A DNA stretch of 64,000 nucleotides from Tessaracoccus antarcticus (lineage in GTDB: Bacteria > Actinomycetota > Actinomycetes > Propionibacteriales > Propionibacteriaceae): positions 62,001 to 126,000 of the forward strand of contig NZ_REFW01000001.1 in NCBI RefSeq assembly GCF_003688855.1, read 5' to 3'. The position numbers and the translations under genes were made by a program. This document shows, one piece after another, positions 9,093 through 17,013 of the stretch; within the stretch, counting starts at the first letter, position 1; each line of letters opens with the position of its first letter. The notes beneath the pieces are model-generated. The model was not told the DNA's origin, made no database searches, and saw only the letters and a list, made by a program, of their open reading frames with translations.

Positions 9093-9451
9093 TCGCGCTG
9101 CTGCTGGCACTGGCGGGTGGGCTGGGCGCCATGGCGCGGTTCAGCCTTGATTCCTGGATCACGTCGAGATGGCGGGCGCCACTGCCCGTGGGCACCGTGA
9201 TCATCAATGTCACGGGGTCACTGCTGCTGGGCCTGCTCACGGGGTGGGCTCTCGGCGCCGCGGGCGGCGAGGTGCTGGCCGTGGCGGGGACGGGGTTCCT
9301 GGGCGGCTACACCACCTTCAGCACGGCGAGCGTGGAGGCGGCACGCCTGGCGCGCGGAGGACGGGGTCTGGCTGCTGTCCTCCACGCGGTGATGATGGTG
9401 TGCCTGGGGTTGGGTGCCGCCGTCCTCGGACTCTGGCTCACAGGCCCCTGA
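9089..9451 (+). CDS. crcB2: Fluoride-specific ion channel CrcB/Fluc, second subunit
   Basis: The 120-residue partner of the preceding gene, again with four predicted helices and the CrcB signatures GGLGAMARF, INVTGSLLLG and GFLGGYTTFSTASVE. The ATG at 9089 lies inside the stop of crcB1 (ATGA), fixing the start and implying coupled production in equal amounts. Where two crcB genes are adjacent, the products commonly assemble as a heterodimer with opposite membrane orientation; that this pair does so is inference. It is followed by about 260 nt without an intact gene. Confidence 0.93.
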   Translation: MIALLLALAGGLGAMARFSLDSWITSRWRAPLPVGTVIINVTGSLLLGLLTGWALGAAGGEVLAVAGTGFLGGYTTFSTASVEAARLARGGRGLAAVLHAVMMVCLGLGAAVLGLWLTGP

Positions 9452-9460
9452 CCCCACGCC

Positions 9461-9625
9461 TCACCACGGCACCACCCACGTCAGCAGGTCGGGGCCCCCG
9501 CGCATGGTGATGAGATGACCGACGCCGGCGAACATGAGCCCGAAAGCCACCTCGATGAAGGCGACCAGGACGTCCCCGGCTGCGGAGATGCGGGACGCCT
9601 GCGGCCAGGACCACCACCACCGGTC
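9461..9625 (-). pseudogene. Possible remnant of a small membrane protein gene
   Basis: In the gap 9452-9712 the minus strand holds a 54-codon stretch without ATG. It is preceded by an in-frame TGA and ends with a stop at 9461. The translation includes DVLVAFIEVAFGLMFAGVG and ITMRGGPDLLTWVVPW, which reads like a real membrane helix and loop and unlike shadow translation. An ATG-led segment rich in valine (MRPVVVVLAAG) lies just upstream in another frame, so a frameshifted or truncated gene is possible. I do not recognise the family. Confidence is low. Confidence 0.3.
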
Positions 9626-9712
9626 TCATCCGCGCACCGTCCATGTCGGCTGGGACACTACACACCGGCCTCCGTGTGAGGTTCTCCGCCACCCGCATGC
9701 GAGACTTGCGCA

Positions 9713-10714
9713 ATGCCTGAACTGCTGCTGCTGCGCACCCCCTCTGCGAATCGTGTCTACTCCGGGGAGGCCGCCGCCCTGAGCGCCGCCGAACTCGAAA
9801 TCTGCGCGCCCTTCGTCCGGGACGTCGCCGACCAGGACCTGGCTGGCGTCGGGTACCTCGGCTTCAGCACCGACGAACTCACCGCCGACCAACTGGCCAT
9901 CGTCGCCACCCAGTCCAGCGCCTTTGCGCTGTTCGAGCGGGAGGGCGACATGCTGCGCCCCCTGCAACTGCCCGTGGTGGAGGTTCTCGACGACGACCTC
10001 GTGACCATTCCCAAGTACCAGGGCAAGACCAACGAGCAGTTCACACGTCTGCTGATGAACGTGACCCTGGCCGCCGTCGAACGCGAGGCCACCGGCCCCC
10101 GCCAGGTGCTCGACCCGCTGGCCGGGCGCGGCACCACACTGTCCTGCGCACTGCTGCTGGGCCACGACGCCTACGGCGTGGACGCCGACGAGAAGGCATT
10201 CGAGCAGATGGCCGCCTTCCTCAAGACGTGGCTGCGCCGCAAGCGCCTGAAGCACACCGCGGACGTCCGCCCCGTGCGTCGCGACGGCAAGGCCGTGGGC
10301 AAGCGGTTCGACGCCACCATCCGCCCCGAGGGCCGCATCATGCAGCTCACCATGTTCACGGGCGACACGCGCGACTCCGCCGATCTCTTCGGGAAGAAGA
10401 AGTTCGACGCCATCGTGACCGATGCCCCATACGGCGTGGTCCACGGGTCCACCACCGACGTCCGGGGCGGCGGCAAGCGCGACCGCACGCCGGCGCGGCT
10501 CCTGCAGGACGCCGTCGGAGTCTGGGCGTCGCAGCTCATGCACGGTGGCGCGCTCGGACTGAGCTGGAACACGTTCGGCCTGGCCCGCGAGGACCTCGTC
10601 GAGATTCTGGAGGGTGCAGGGCTCGTCGTGAAGACCGACGGCCCGTGGGAGCGTTTTGCGCACCGCGTCGACGCCTCGATCCGCCGGGACCTCATGGTGG
10701 CCGTCAAGCCCTGA
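9713..10714 (+). CDS. Trm11/THUMP-type SAM-dependent RNA methyltransferase-like protein
   Basis: A 333-residue protein whose C-terminal two thirds form a Rossmann methyltransferase: DPLAGRGTTL near residue 140 binds AdoMet, YGVDAD is motif II, and TDAPYGV is motif IV in the place of the NPPY/DPPY of N2-guanosine tRNA methyltransferases (Trm11/TrmG10 group). The first 130 residues show no clear THUMP domain. The target is probably an exocyclic amino group on RNA, but that is inference from the motif. The ATG follows a weak upstream region with GAGACT six bases away. It converges with the phosphatase gene 4 nt downstream. Confidence 0.8.
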   Translation: MPELLLLRTPSANRVYSGEAAALSAAELEICAPFVRDVADQDLAGVGYLGFSTDELTADQLAIVATQSSAFALFEREGDMLRPLQLPVVEVLDDDLVTIPKYQGKTNEQFTRLLMNVTLAAVEREATGPRQVLDPLAGRGTTLSCALLLGHDAYGVDADEKAFEQMAAFLKTWLRRKRLKHTADVRPVRRDGKAVGKRFDATIRPEGRIMQLTMFTGDTRDSADLFGKKKFDAIVTDAPYGVVHGSTTDVRGGGKRDRTPARLLQDAVGVWASQLMHGGALGLSWNTFGLAREDLVEILEGAGLVVKTDGPWERFAHRVDASIRRDLMVAVKP

Positions 10715-10718
10715 CGGG

Positions 10719-11216
10719 TCAGTGCCGGACGGGGCGCTCCACCCTCTGCAGCGCTATGTGTGCGAGGTTGTCGCGGTCCAGGTCGGCCCAGTCTCCCTCG
10801 AAGGTGAACTCCGCGAAGGCGGCCGTCGGGAACGAGCACTGCAGCGCGTCAGCCTCCGACGGGTTGCTGGCATGACCCAGTTCCGCACTGAGATGGGGAA
10901 TCGTGGGGGCGTGGCCCACCACCAGCAGACCCGTGATGTCCTCGTCGGTCTCGCTGATGCGTTGCAGCATCGTGTCGGGGCCCTCCGAGTAGAGGACGTC
11001 CTGGAACTCGGCGGTAATGGCGAGCCCCAGCGCCTCGAACGTCTGCCGGGCCCTCATCGCGGTGGACACCATGGCGTGCTGCAGCCCCAGGTCGGCCAGG
11101 TGATGACCGACGGCGGCCGCGTCCTCACGGCCCCGCGGCAGCAACTCTCGGGCACGGTCACCCTCCGGGCTGTGACCCTCGGTCTTGGCATGGCGCATCA
11201 GGACGAGTCGTTTCAT
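10719..11216 (-). CDS. SixA-type histidine phosphatase
   Basis: A 165-residue phosphatase of the histidine phosphatase superfamily, the small SixA-like branch. It has LMRHAKTE with the nucleophilic His near residue 8, STAMRARQTFEAL, and VVGHAPTIPHL with the second catalytic His. SixA removes phosphate from phosphohistidine in phosphotransfer proteins; actinobacterial homologues have mostly unassigned substrates. The ATG at 11216 is preferred over a longer frame because TAGGGT lies 7 nt upstream, predicting a leaderless message, and because MKRLVLMRHAK is the family's normal beginning. Confidence 0.88.
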   Translation of the reverse strand: MKRLVLMRHAKTEGHSPEGDRARELLPRGREDAAAVGHHLADLGLQHAMVSTAMRARQTFEALGLAITAEFQDVLYSEGPDTMLQRISETDEDITGLLVVGHAPTIPHLSAELGHASNPSEADALQCSFPTAAFAEFTFEGDWADLDRDNLAHIALQRVERPVRH

Positions 11217-11223
11217 GACATCC

Positions 11224-11229
11224 ACCCTA
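11224..11229 (-). promoter_or_regulatory. -10 box of the sixA-like gene, leaderless
   Basis: TAGGGT on the minus strand, 7 nt before the ATG at 11216. Confidence 0.55.
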
Positions 11230-11300
11230 ACCACGGGAGGGGCTTGCCCGATCGGGTTCCGGCTCACCCGCACCACGCTGTGCCGCGAATCGGCCCCGGT

Positions 11301-11417
11301 CATCGCTGCCACGACGTTGCCGCCCAGGCCACGTGGTGGGCCACGGTCCTGGGCTGGAAGAAGGCGTTCGAGGCCAACGATGAAGTGGTCCGGCCAGCGA
11401 TGACCGGGACGCATTGA
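11301..11417 (+). pseudogene. Remnant of a VOC/glyoxalase-like gene
   Basis: The 350-nt gap 11217-11566 between two divergent genes holds no intact gene. The forward frame ending at the TGA at 11415-11417 reads CHDVAAQATWWATVLGWK and then FEANDEVVRP. This closely resembles the first beta-alpha unit of actinobacterial glyoxalase/VOC proteins (a xDCxDPxALAxWWAxxLGW pattern). There is no start codon at a sensible place and the domain stops after about 38 residues, so this is a decayed fragment. Downstream of it a possible -10 TACGTT near 11515 would serve the next gene. Confidence 0.5.
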
Positions 11418-11566
11418 CGTCGCCGGAGTGAGGCCCATGCTCCGCCGGGGAGGCAACAGGGCCCTGTCCCCCTACCCGGGCGTGGACTTGCCGGATCGGC
11501 ACGGACGGCGGTGTTACGTTTTGGCTCCGGACGCGCCGTTGCGCACCCGAGAAGGGTAAGTGGTCC

Positions 11567-12337
11567 ATGGCATCGAACTCTGTCCCACCGAAGGGGTCCA
11601 AGGTGCGCCGCGTCATCACGCGCGTGCTGCTCGGCCTGTTCGCACTGCTCGGTCTCGTGACCGCCGGATTCCTCGTGTGGGCCAACGTGGGGGTGATGCA
11701 GGCCGAACCCGGGCCGCTCGCCGCCGTGGAGTCCGACCCGTCCATCACCGTCGTCGAGAACCCCGAGGCCGTGGTGATGTCCCCCACCGACCAGAAGTCC
11801 ACCAAGGGACTCGTGTTCATCCCCGGCGCCAAGGTGACGGCGGAGAGCTACCTCTCCAACCTGTCGGGCATCGTGGCCGACGACGGGGTCACGGTGGTGA
11901 TCACCAAACCGACGCTGAACCTGGCCTTCTTCGATCTGCGCCCCCTGACGACGTTCACCACCCTGGCGCCCGACGTTGACCAGTGGTGGGTGGGCGGTCA
12001 CTCGCTCGGCGGGGTGAAGGCCTGCCAGTTCGCCGCCCAACCCGACGTCCAGGGACTGGTCCTGTTCGGCAGTTACTGCGCCAACGACCTCTCGGGCTCG
12101 GACCTGCCCGTCCTGAGCCTCGGCGGCAGCAACGACGGGCTCAGCACCCCCGCGAAGATCAAGGATGCGTCCGTCCGCCTGCCCGCGGACGCGGAGTTCA
12201 TCCAGATCGACGGCGCCAACCACGCGCGCTTCGGCGACTACGGTGTGCAGTCCGGCGACGGCACCGCCACCATCAGCAGCGAGGAGATGCGGAGCCGCCT
12301 CACCGAGGACATCTCCGCATTCCTCAAGGCGGCCTAG
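11567..12337 (+). CDS. Membrane-anchored alpha/beta hydrolase
   Basis: A 256-residue protein with an N-terminal membrane helix (about residues 19-40, VLLGLFALLGLVTAGFLVW) and an extracytoplasmic alpha/beta hydrolase fold of the abhydrolase-5 type. The nucleophile elbow is GHSLGG, the acid is in GGSNDGLS, and the His is in DGANHARFGDYG. Such proteins are putative esterases or lipases of unknown substrate. GAAGGG at 11550-11555 is the probable ribosome site for the ATG at 11567. Its TAG stop overlaps the TAG of the opposite-strand ogt within the palindrome CTAG. Confidence 0.85.
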   Translation: MASNSVPPKGSKVRRVITRVLLGLFALLGLVTAGFLVWANVGVMQAEPGPLAAVESDPSITVVENPEAVVMSPTDQKSTKGLVFIPGAKVTAESYLSNLSGIVADDGVTVVITKPTLNLAFFDLRPLTTFTTLAPDVDQWWVGGHSLGGVKACQFAAQPDVQGLVLFGSYCANDLSGSDLPVLSLGGSNDGLSTPAKIKDASVRLPADAEFIQIDGANHARFGDYGVQSGDGTATISSEEMRSRLTEDISAFLKAA

Positions 12338-12864
12338 CCCGACGGTTGCGCAGCCTCCGACTCCCGCTTGAGGAGGCGTCGCTTGAGCTCGAGTCCGTAG
12401 CGGAACCCGCCCAGGGAGCCGTCGGATCGCAGCACCCGGTGACAGGGCACGAACAGCGCGGCGGCGTTCCTCGCGCAGGCAGCCGCTGCCGCCCGCACCG
12501 CTGACGGGGTCCCGGCACGGGCAGCGAACTCCGCGTAGGTGATGGGTCCACCGGCGTCCACCGCGCGCAGCACGTCCCACGCCTGCATCCGGAAGGGCCC
12601 TGACCGCTGCCGCACGGACACCGCAGCGACGTGCTCCACGTCACCGTCGTAGTACGCGGCCACTGCCCTGAGGGCGGCCGCCATGGATGGATCCTGCTCC
12701 CCACCGTCGGCAAGGGTGCACAGTTCAGGGCGCAGGGTGGGATGGACCAGCGCCAGCAGGGATGCGACGTCGCTGGTCCAGCCGGAGGCGATCACGTCGT
12801 CGCCCACCATGACGATGGTGAACGGCCCGTCGGCTGTGGACATGGTGGAGACGTAGGCATTCAT
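12334..12864 (-). CDS. ogt: Methylated-DNA-protein-cysteine S-methyltransferase
   Basis: Repairs O6-alkylguanine by moving the alkyl group to its own cysteine. The 176-residue protein has a short N-terminal domain and the conserved C-terminal active site FVPCHRVLRSDGSLGGFRYG, with the acceptor Cys in PCHRV and the DNA-binding helix ARNAAALFVPC. The ATG at 12864 overlaps the stop of the Ada-AlkA gene by 4 nt (ATGA), so it is translated after it. In some bacteria this domain is fused to Ada; here it is a separate protein in the same operon. Confidence 0.93.
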   Translation of the reverse strand: MNAYVSTMSTADGPFTIVMVGDDVIASGWTSDVASLLALVHPTLRPELCTLADGGEQDPSMAAALRAVAAYYDGDVEHVAAVSVRQRSGPFRMQAWDVLRAVDAGGPITYAEFAARAGTPSAVRAAAAACARNAAALFVPCHRVLRSDGSLGGFRYGLELKRRLLKRESEAAQPSG

Positions 12865-14480
12865 GTGTTGTTCCTTGTCGTGTGGGCGGGCGCCGTGCCG
12901 GCGCGCCACAGGTGCATCACGGCATGGGACCGCCAGGGGGCCCATGCGGCCGCGCGTTCGGTCAGGGCGCGGTGGGCCGCAGCCTTCACGACGCCGACCT
13001 CGAGGATGCCCGCCGCCCTTGCTCCAGCCACGAGCGCCACGTCGCCCGGCAGCCACGTGTCCGGATCGCCGAGAACCCGCATGGCCACGTAGCCAGCGGT
13101 CCAGGGGCCGATGCCCTTGAGCGAGACCAGTTGTTCACCGACGGTGTCCCGGTCGGCGCCCACGTGGACGTCCAGGTCGCCGTCAAGGATCGCCCTGGCG
13201 GCACCCACTACCGCGCGGACGGATCTGCGCGGGAGCCGTAGCGGTCGCTGGGGGTCCGGCGGTGCGCCGTCGACAGGTTCGGGCACGTGTTCGATGATGC
13301 GTTGCGGGGTGGGGAACAACCTGTCCAGGCCCGGGATCGACGAGCTCCAGTGCTCCCCCGCCACCGCGACCAGCCGGTCGAGGTGGGCCGTCGCCCTCAC
13401 CACGGAGATCTGCTGCCCCACGATCGCCCGCACGAGGAGCTCGTGGGGATCAACCGCCCCGGGCACCCGGATCCCGGGCGTGCGTCGGACCAGTGGCGCC
13501 AGCTGTGGATCGGCGGACAGGGCGGCATCGATGGCCACCGGGTCCGCGTCGAGGTCGAGAAGTCTGCGGACCCGCGCCACCGCCGGTGCCACGTCGTTCA
13601 GGGACGCGGTCTCCAGCAGCACCCGCACCTCCCAGCCCCCTCCCGCCCGACGCGTCGCCACGACGTCCACGGCACCAGGACCGCGCGGCAACGCCAGGGT
13701 TCGGGCGTACCTCAGCCGGTTGTCGGAGGAGACGTCGGCCACCTCGATCCCGGCCACACTCCTGCCCGCGAGGAACTCAAACACCCCGGGGGCGTCGAAC
13801 GGCTGCCTCACGGGGAGCGCCAGGTCCAGCCGGACAGTCGCGGACTCCGTGAGCACACCGGACCGCGCAGCAGGGGAATGAGCCCGTCTCCGAAGATCGC
13901 CGGGGCGGGCGCCGAACACGTCGCGCATCGTCTCGTTGAACTGTCGGATCGACCCGAATCCGGACGCGAATGCCACCTCGGTGACGGGGAGTTGCGTGCC
14001 CGCGAGGAGGGTCCGGGCCGTCTGGGCGCGCCGCGCCCTGGCCAGCGCCACCGGCCCTGCCCCGAGTTCGTCCGTCATGAGCCGTCGGAGGTGACGCGCC
14101 GTGTAGCCCAGCCTGGCTGCCAACCCGTCCACACCCTCACGATCGACGACGCCGTCGGCGATCAGGCGCATGGCCCGACCGGTGGCGTCGCGCCGTAGGT
14201 CCCACTCCGGCGTGCCGGGGCTGGCCTCGGGCAGGCATCGTTTGCAGGCGCGGTATCCGGCGGCGTGCGCGGCGGCCGACGTCAGGTAGAACGTGACGTT
14301 CTCACGTTTGGGCGTGCGGGCTGGGCAGGAGGGCCGGCAGTAGATGGCGGTGGAGGAGACGGCCGTGAAGAACTGCCCGTCGAAGCGGGGGTCCCGCGCA
14401 TCGATGGCCTGGTAGCGGGGCTCGAACAGCGGATCTCCGGGGCCACACCGGGGGCCCTGGTGCGCTGTCGTCGACGTCAT
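12861..14480 (-). CDS. ada: Ada-type regulator fused to AlkA DNA glycosylase
   Basis: A 539-residue fusion for alkylation damage. Residues ~15-90 are the Ada metal-binding domain with Cys48, Cys52, Cys79 and Cys82 in the same C-X3-C-X26-C-X2-C spacing as E. coli Ada; Cys48 should accept methyl groups from phosphotriesters. Residues ~100-200 are an AraC-type helix-turn-helix (VTEVAFASGFGSIRQFNETM). Residues ~210-320 are the AlkA N-terminal domain and ~320-535 the HhH-GPD glycosylase with LKGIGPWTAGYVAMR and the Asp of WLPGDVAL. It likely senses methylation, activates its own operon and removes 3-methyladenine. The ATG at 14480 gives MTSTTAHQGP; a longer frame upstream lacks homology. Confidence 0.93.
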   Translation of the reverse strand: MTSTTAHQGPRCGPGDPLFEPRYQAIDARDPRFDGQFFTAVSSTAIYCRPSCPARTPKRENVTFYLTSAAAHAAGYRACKRCLPEASPGTPEWDLRRDATGRAMRLIADGVVDREGVDGLAARLGYTARHLRRLMTDELGAGPVALARARRAQTARTLLAGTQLPVTEVAFASGFGSIRQFNETMRDVFGARPGDLRRRAHSPAARSGVLTESATVRLDLALPVRQPFDAPGVFEFLAGRSVAGIEVADVSSDNRLRYARTLALPRGPGAVDVVATRRAGGGWEVRVLLETASLNDVAPAVARVRRLLDLDADPVAIDAALSADPQLAPLVRRTPGIRVPGAVDPHELLVRAIVGQQISVVRATAHLDRLVAVAGEHWSSSIPGLDRLFPTPQRIIEHVPEPVDGAPPDPQRPLRLPRRSVRAVVGAARAILDGDLDVHVGADRDTVGEQLVSLKGIGPWTAGYVAMRVLGDPDTWLPGDVALVAGARAAGILEVGVVKAAAHRALTERAAAWAPWRSHAVMHLWRAGTAPAHTTRNNT

Positions 14481-14599
14481 GCCACCAGTGAACCCCCTGC
14501 CGCGTCGGAAAACTAGCGGAAAACGGACACCACCGTGCCTCAGCGACCCGGACACCCCGGGCTGTGCCGAGAAGCCCCACCAGCCTGAACACCGCCGCT

Positions 14600-14785
14600 G
14601 GTGCACGCCGGGCGGGAGTGTCGAACGCCGCCATCGGGGCGGAACTGTTCCTCAGTGAGGCGACCGTGAAGACCTACGTCTGGCTCCTGCTCACGAAGCT
14701 GGGCCTCCGGGACACGGTGCAGATCGCCGTGATGGCCCACGCAAGCGGCCTCGTGACGATGGGGGACGACGGGTCCGCAACGTGA
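14600..14785 (+). pseudogene. C-terminal fragment of a LuxR/NarL-type response regulator
   Basis: The 360-nt gap 14481-14840 contains this fragment and otherwise only the promoter region of ada. The forward frame reads GVSNAAIGAELFLSEATVKTYV and LLTKLGLRDTVQIAVMAHASGLV, a nearly complete LuxR helix-turn-helix (usual form GLSNAEIAxELFLSEATVKTHV). The receiver domain and linker are gone and the first residues before it do not match, so this is a truncated gene remnant. Substitutions such as KTYVWLLLTKL for KTHVSRLLTKL suggest relaxed selection. Confidence 0.7.
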
Positions 14786-14840
14786 GCAGGCTGTGATGCC
14801 GTCCCACCGGCCGACGGCGCACGTCGGACGCCCACCGGCA

Positions 14841-15647
14841 TCACGCAGACAGGGATGGCTCCACGTGGTCACCGACGTGGATTCGTCCCCGGCCGAGCGG
14901 GGTCAGTCGCAGGCCGAACCAGGTCTTGTTCTCCCGCCTGCGATGCGCCGCCAACGTGCGTATCGGTTCCCTGCCGCGGGCCAGCGTCACAGGATCGAGC
15001 GTGGTCATGGAGCACCTGTCACAGATCATCGTCACCCGGAACGGGACGCCGTTGATGTGCACGCTCGTCCACCCCTCCTCCACGAAGGGTTCCCCGCCGT
15101 CGATGACGACGTTCGGACGGAAACGCACCGGATCCAACGGCTGCGCCCCGGAGTCGGCCCAGTCGTCGAGTTGACGCATGGATGACTCGGTGATGAGGAG
15201 CAATGGTGCGGCATCCGCCAACGACATCACGTCACCCGGCTGGCCGCCCTCCTGAGCGGCGATGGGACGCAGCAAGGGATCCGGCTGCCACACCAGCCTC
15301 ACGCGGAACCCGAGGCGGTCGCTCAGCCATCGGCTCACATCGCTTCCGGCAGCCACGGCCGAACCCTGCCGGCTGTGGTCCACGGCGATGATCTCGCCGC
15401 CCTCGCGCATGTCGACGTCGATGACTCCGCCATCACGATCTGCGAGTCGCACAACATTCTCGGCGAGTGATCGCGCGGTCAGGCCGAGGAGTTGTGTGTG
15501 TTCGCGCGCCGTGAGCTTTTCGCCCTTTCGGCCGACGAGTCCCCAGCGGCGGTCCTGCTCCAGGCCCCAGGGGTTGACCCAGGCCCCAGCGACGTCCTCG
15601 CCCGCCAACGATTTCACCGGGTACACCCGGAGCCTGGTCACTCGCAC
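14841..15647 (-). CDS. MOSC domain protein
   Basis: A 268-residue protein with an N-terminal MOSC beta-barrel (VTRLRVYPVKSLAGEDV, DRRWGLV) and a C-terminal MOSC domain (RFRPNVVIDG, ICDRCSMTTLDP). The cysteine-bearing CDRC motif is where molybdenum cofactor is bound in mARC/YiiM-like proteins, so a molybdenum-linked reductase or sulfur carrier is likely. The substrate is unknown. The GTG at 15647 has TAGCCT 6 nt upstream, indicating a leaderless message. No molybdenum cofactor synthesis genes are nearby. Confidence 0.87.
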   Translation of the reverse strand: MRVTRLRVYPVKSLAGEDVAGAWVNPWGLEQDRRWGLVGRKGEKLTAREHTQLLGLTARSLAENVVRLADRDGGVIDVDMREGGEIIAVDHSRQGSAVAAGSDVSRWLSDRLGFRVRLVWQPDPLLRPIAAQEGGQPGDVMSLADAAPLLLITESSMRQLDDWADSGAQPLDPVRFRPNVVIDGGEPFVEEGWTSVHINGVPFRVTMICDRCSMTTLDPVTLARGREPIRTLAAHRRRENKTWFGLRLTPLGRGRIHVGDHVEPSLSA

Positions 15648-15653
15648 GCCAGA

Positions 15654-15659
15654 AGGCTA
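15654..15659 (-). promoter_or_regulatory. -10 box of the MOSC gene, leaderless
   Basis: TAGCCT on the minus strand, 6 nt before the GTG at 15647. Confidence 0.55.
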
Positions 15660-15691
15660 GCTCGCACCCCGAACCTGGCACAGGACACGCG

Positions 15692-16306
15692 TCAGACGCT
15701 TCTCCTCCGCATGTCCAGCAACGGCACGAAAAAATGCATGAGCGGGCCGATGGCCAGTGCGAAGGCCACCGTTCCCACTCCCAGCTGTCCTCCGAGGGCC
15801 ACTCCGAGGACAACGACACTGACTTCAACCACGGTCCGGGTCAGCCGGAGCGTCCGGCCGGATCTTCCGGCGAGCGAGGTGACGAGCCCGTCTCGCGGCC
15901 CGTGTCCCAGACCTGCGCCGATGTAGGCACCGGTGGCCACCCCGTTCAGTGCGATACCGAGGACGAGTGCCCCGATGCGCAGCGGTAATCCCTCCAGGGG
16001 TGGCAGCACCGCGAGGACGGCGTCGATCGTCAGGCCCACGAGCACAATGTTGAGCAGGGTCCCCACACCGGGCCGCAGGCCCAACCACATGGAGACTGCA
16101 AGCAGAAGGACTCCGATCAGGACCGACCAGACACCGATGCTCAGGCCCGCAGCATTCGTCAGGCCCTGCTCCAGCACCGTCCAGGGCATGACTCCGAGCT
16201 CGGCACGCACGATGAGCGCGATGCTCGCGCCGAACAGGGCAAGTCCGCCGAGCAACTGCGCACAGCGAGCGGGCAGGCGATCTCCGCGGGCGGGCAGGAA
16301 GGGCAT
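15692..16306 (-). CDS. YczE/YitT-type integral membrane protein
   Basis: A 204-residue membrane protein with about five or six helices (LLGGLALFGASIALIV, GVWSVLIGVLLLAV, TLLNIVLVGLTIDAVLAVL, IGALVLGIALNGVATGAYIG, VVLGVALGGQLGVGTVAFAL). The sequence AGLGHGPRDGLVTSL is a mark of the YczE family. Function in the family is poorly known. ATG 16306 is preferred to GTG 16315 because TACGGT stands 7 nt before the ATG. It diverges from the acetyltransferase gene across 85 nt. Confidence 0.82.
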   Translation of the reverse strand: MPFLPARGDRLPARCAQLLGGLALFGASIALIVRAELGVMPWTVLEQGLTNAAGLSIGVWSVLIGVLLLAVSMWLGLRPGVGTLLNIVLVGLTIDAVLAVLPPLEGLPLRIGALVLGIALNGVATGAYIGAGLGHGPRDGLVTSLAGRSGRTLRLTRTVVEVSVVVLGVALGGQLGVGTVAFALAIGPLMHFFVPLLDMRRRSV

Positions 16307-16313
16307 GCGCCCC

Positions 16314-16319
16314 ACCGTA
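16314..16319 (-). promoter_or_regulatory. -10 box of the YczE-like gene, leaderless
   Basis: TACGGT on the minus strand, 7 nt before ATG 16306. It overlaps the alternative GTG at 16315 and so argues against that start. Confidence 0.5.
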
Positions 16320-16391
16320 GCCGCGATGGCGGAACGCCCAGGAACTCAGAGCGTCGAGTTCCCGGGACGCCGACTGCGGGAGAATACCCCC

Positions 16392-16949
16392 ATGGACACA
16401 TGGCCCGAGGCACCCACCATCGCGTGCGCTGACCTCACGCTGGAGCCCTTGCGAGTGGAGCATGCCCAGGAGATGGCGCCCGCACTCGACGACGTCGCGC
16501 TGCACACCTTCATCGGTGGCGAACCGGCGACACTCGATCAGTTGAGGCAGATCTACACGCTTCAGGTGGGGGGAGCATCCCCGGATGGCACCGAGCTGTG
16601 GTTCAACTGGGTGATGCGCCGCAGCGACACGCGGGAGGCGGCCGGGTACGTCCAGGCCACCATCACACAAGAGAACGGCGTGAGCGTCGCCGAGATCGCA
16701 TGGGTGGTGGCACGAGCGCATCAGTCCCGCGGCCTGGCCCGTCAGGCGGCCACCGCCATGACCGACTGGCTCCGGAGCGCGGGGGTCGGACGCGTCGTCG
16801 CCCACATCCATCCCGAGCACGTGGCGTCCAACGCGATCGCGACAGCAGTCGGACTGCACCCCACCTCGACCCTGGTGAATGGCGAGGTGCGCTGGACCAG
16901 CGGCGATCAATCCCCCCGCCCACGCCACACCACGATCTCGACGAACTGA
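16392..16949 (+). CDS. GNAT family acetyltransferase
   Basis: A 185-residue acetyl-CoA-dependent N-acetyltransferase of the RimJ/RimL-like kind: LTLEPLRVEHAQEMAPAL at the start, EIAWVVARAHQSRGLARQAATAM holding the acetyl-CoA pyrophosphate loop (QSRGLA), and AHIHPEHVASNAIATAVGL near the end. The substrate cannot be told. The ATG at 16392 is preceded by GCGGGAG about 9 nt upstream. The frame is open for 450 nt before it, but that part is antisense to the membrane protein gene. Confidence 0.85.
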   Translation: MDTWPEAPTIACADLTLEPLRVEHAQEMAPALDDVALHTFIGGEPATLDQLRQIYTLQVGGASPDGTELWFNWVMRRSDTREAAGYVQATITQENGVSVAEIAWVVARAHQSRGLARQAATAMTDWLRSAGVGRVVAHIHPEHVASNAIATAVGLHPTSTLVNGEVRWTSGDQSPRPRHTTISTN

Positions 16950-17013
16950 CGCACTCCCCCACCCGACGGTACGGTTTATGGCGTACTGCACTCTCACTTC
17001 CCAGGGACGCACC

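Noticed and set aside
11300-12580. A 426-codon minus-strand frame over the hydrolase gene
   Set aside because: It covers a real forward alpha/beta hydrolase and the ogt end; no conserved motif.
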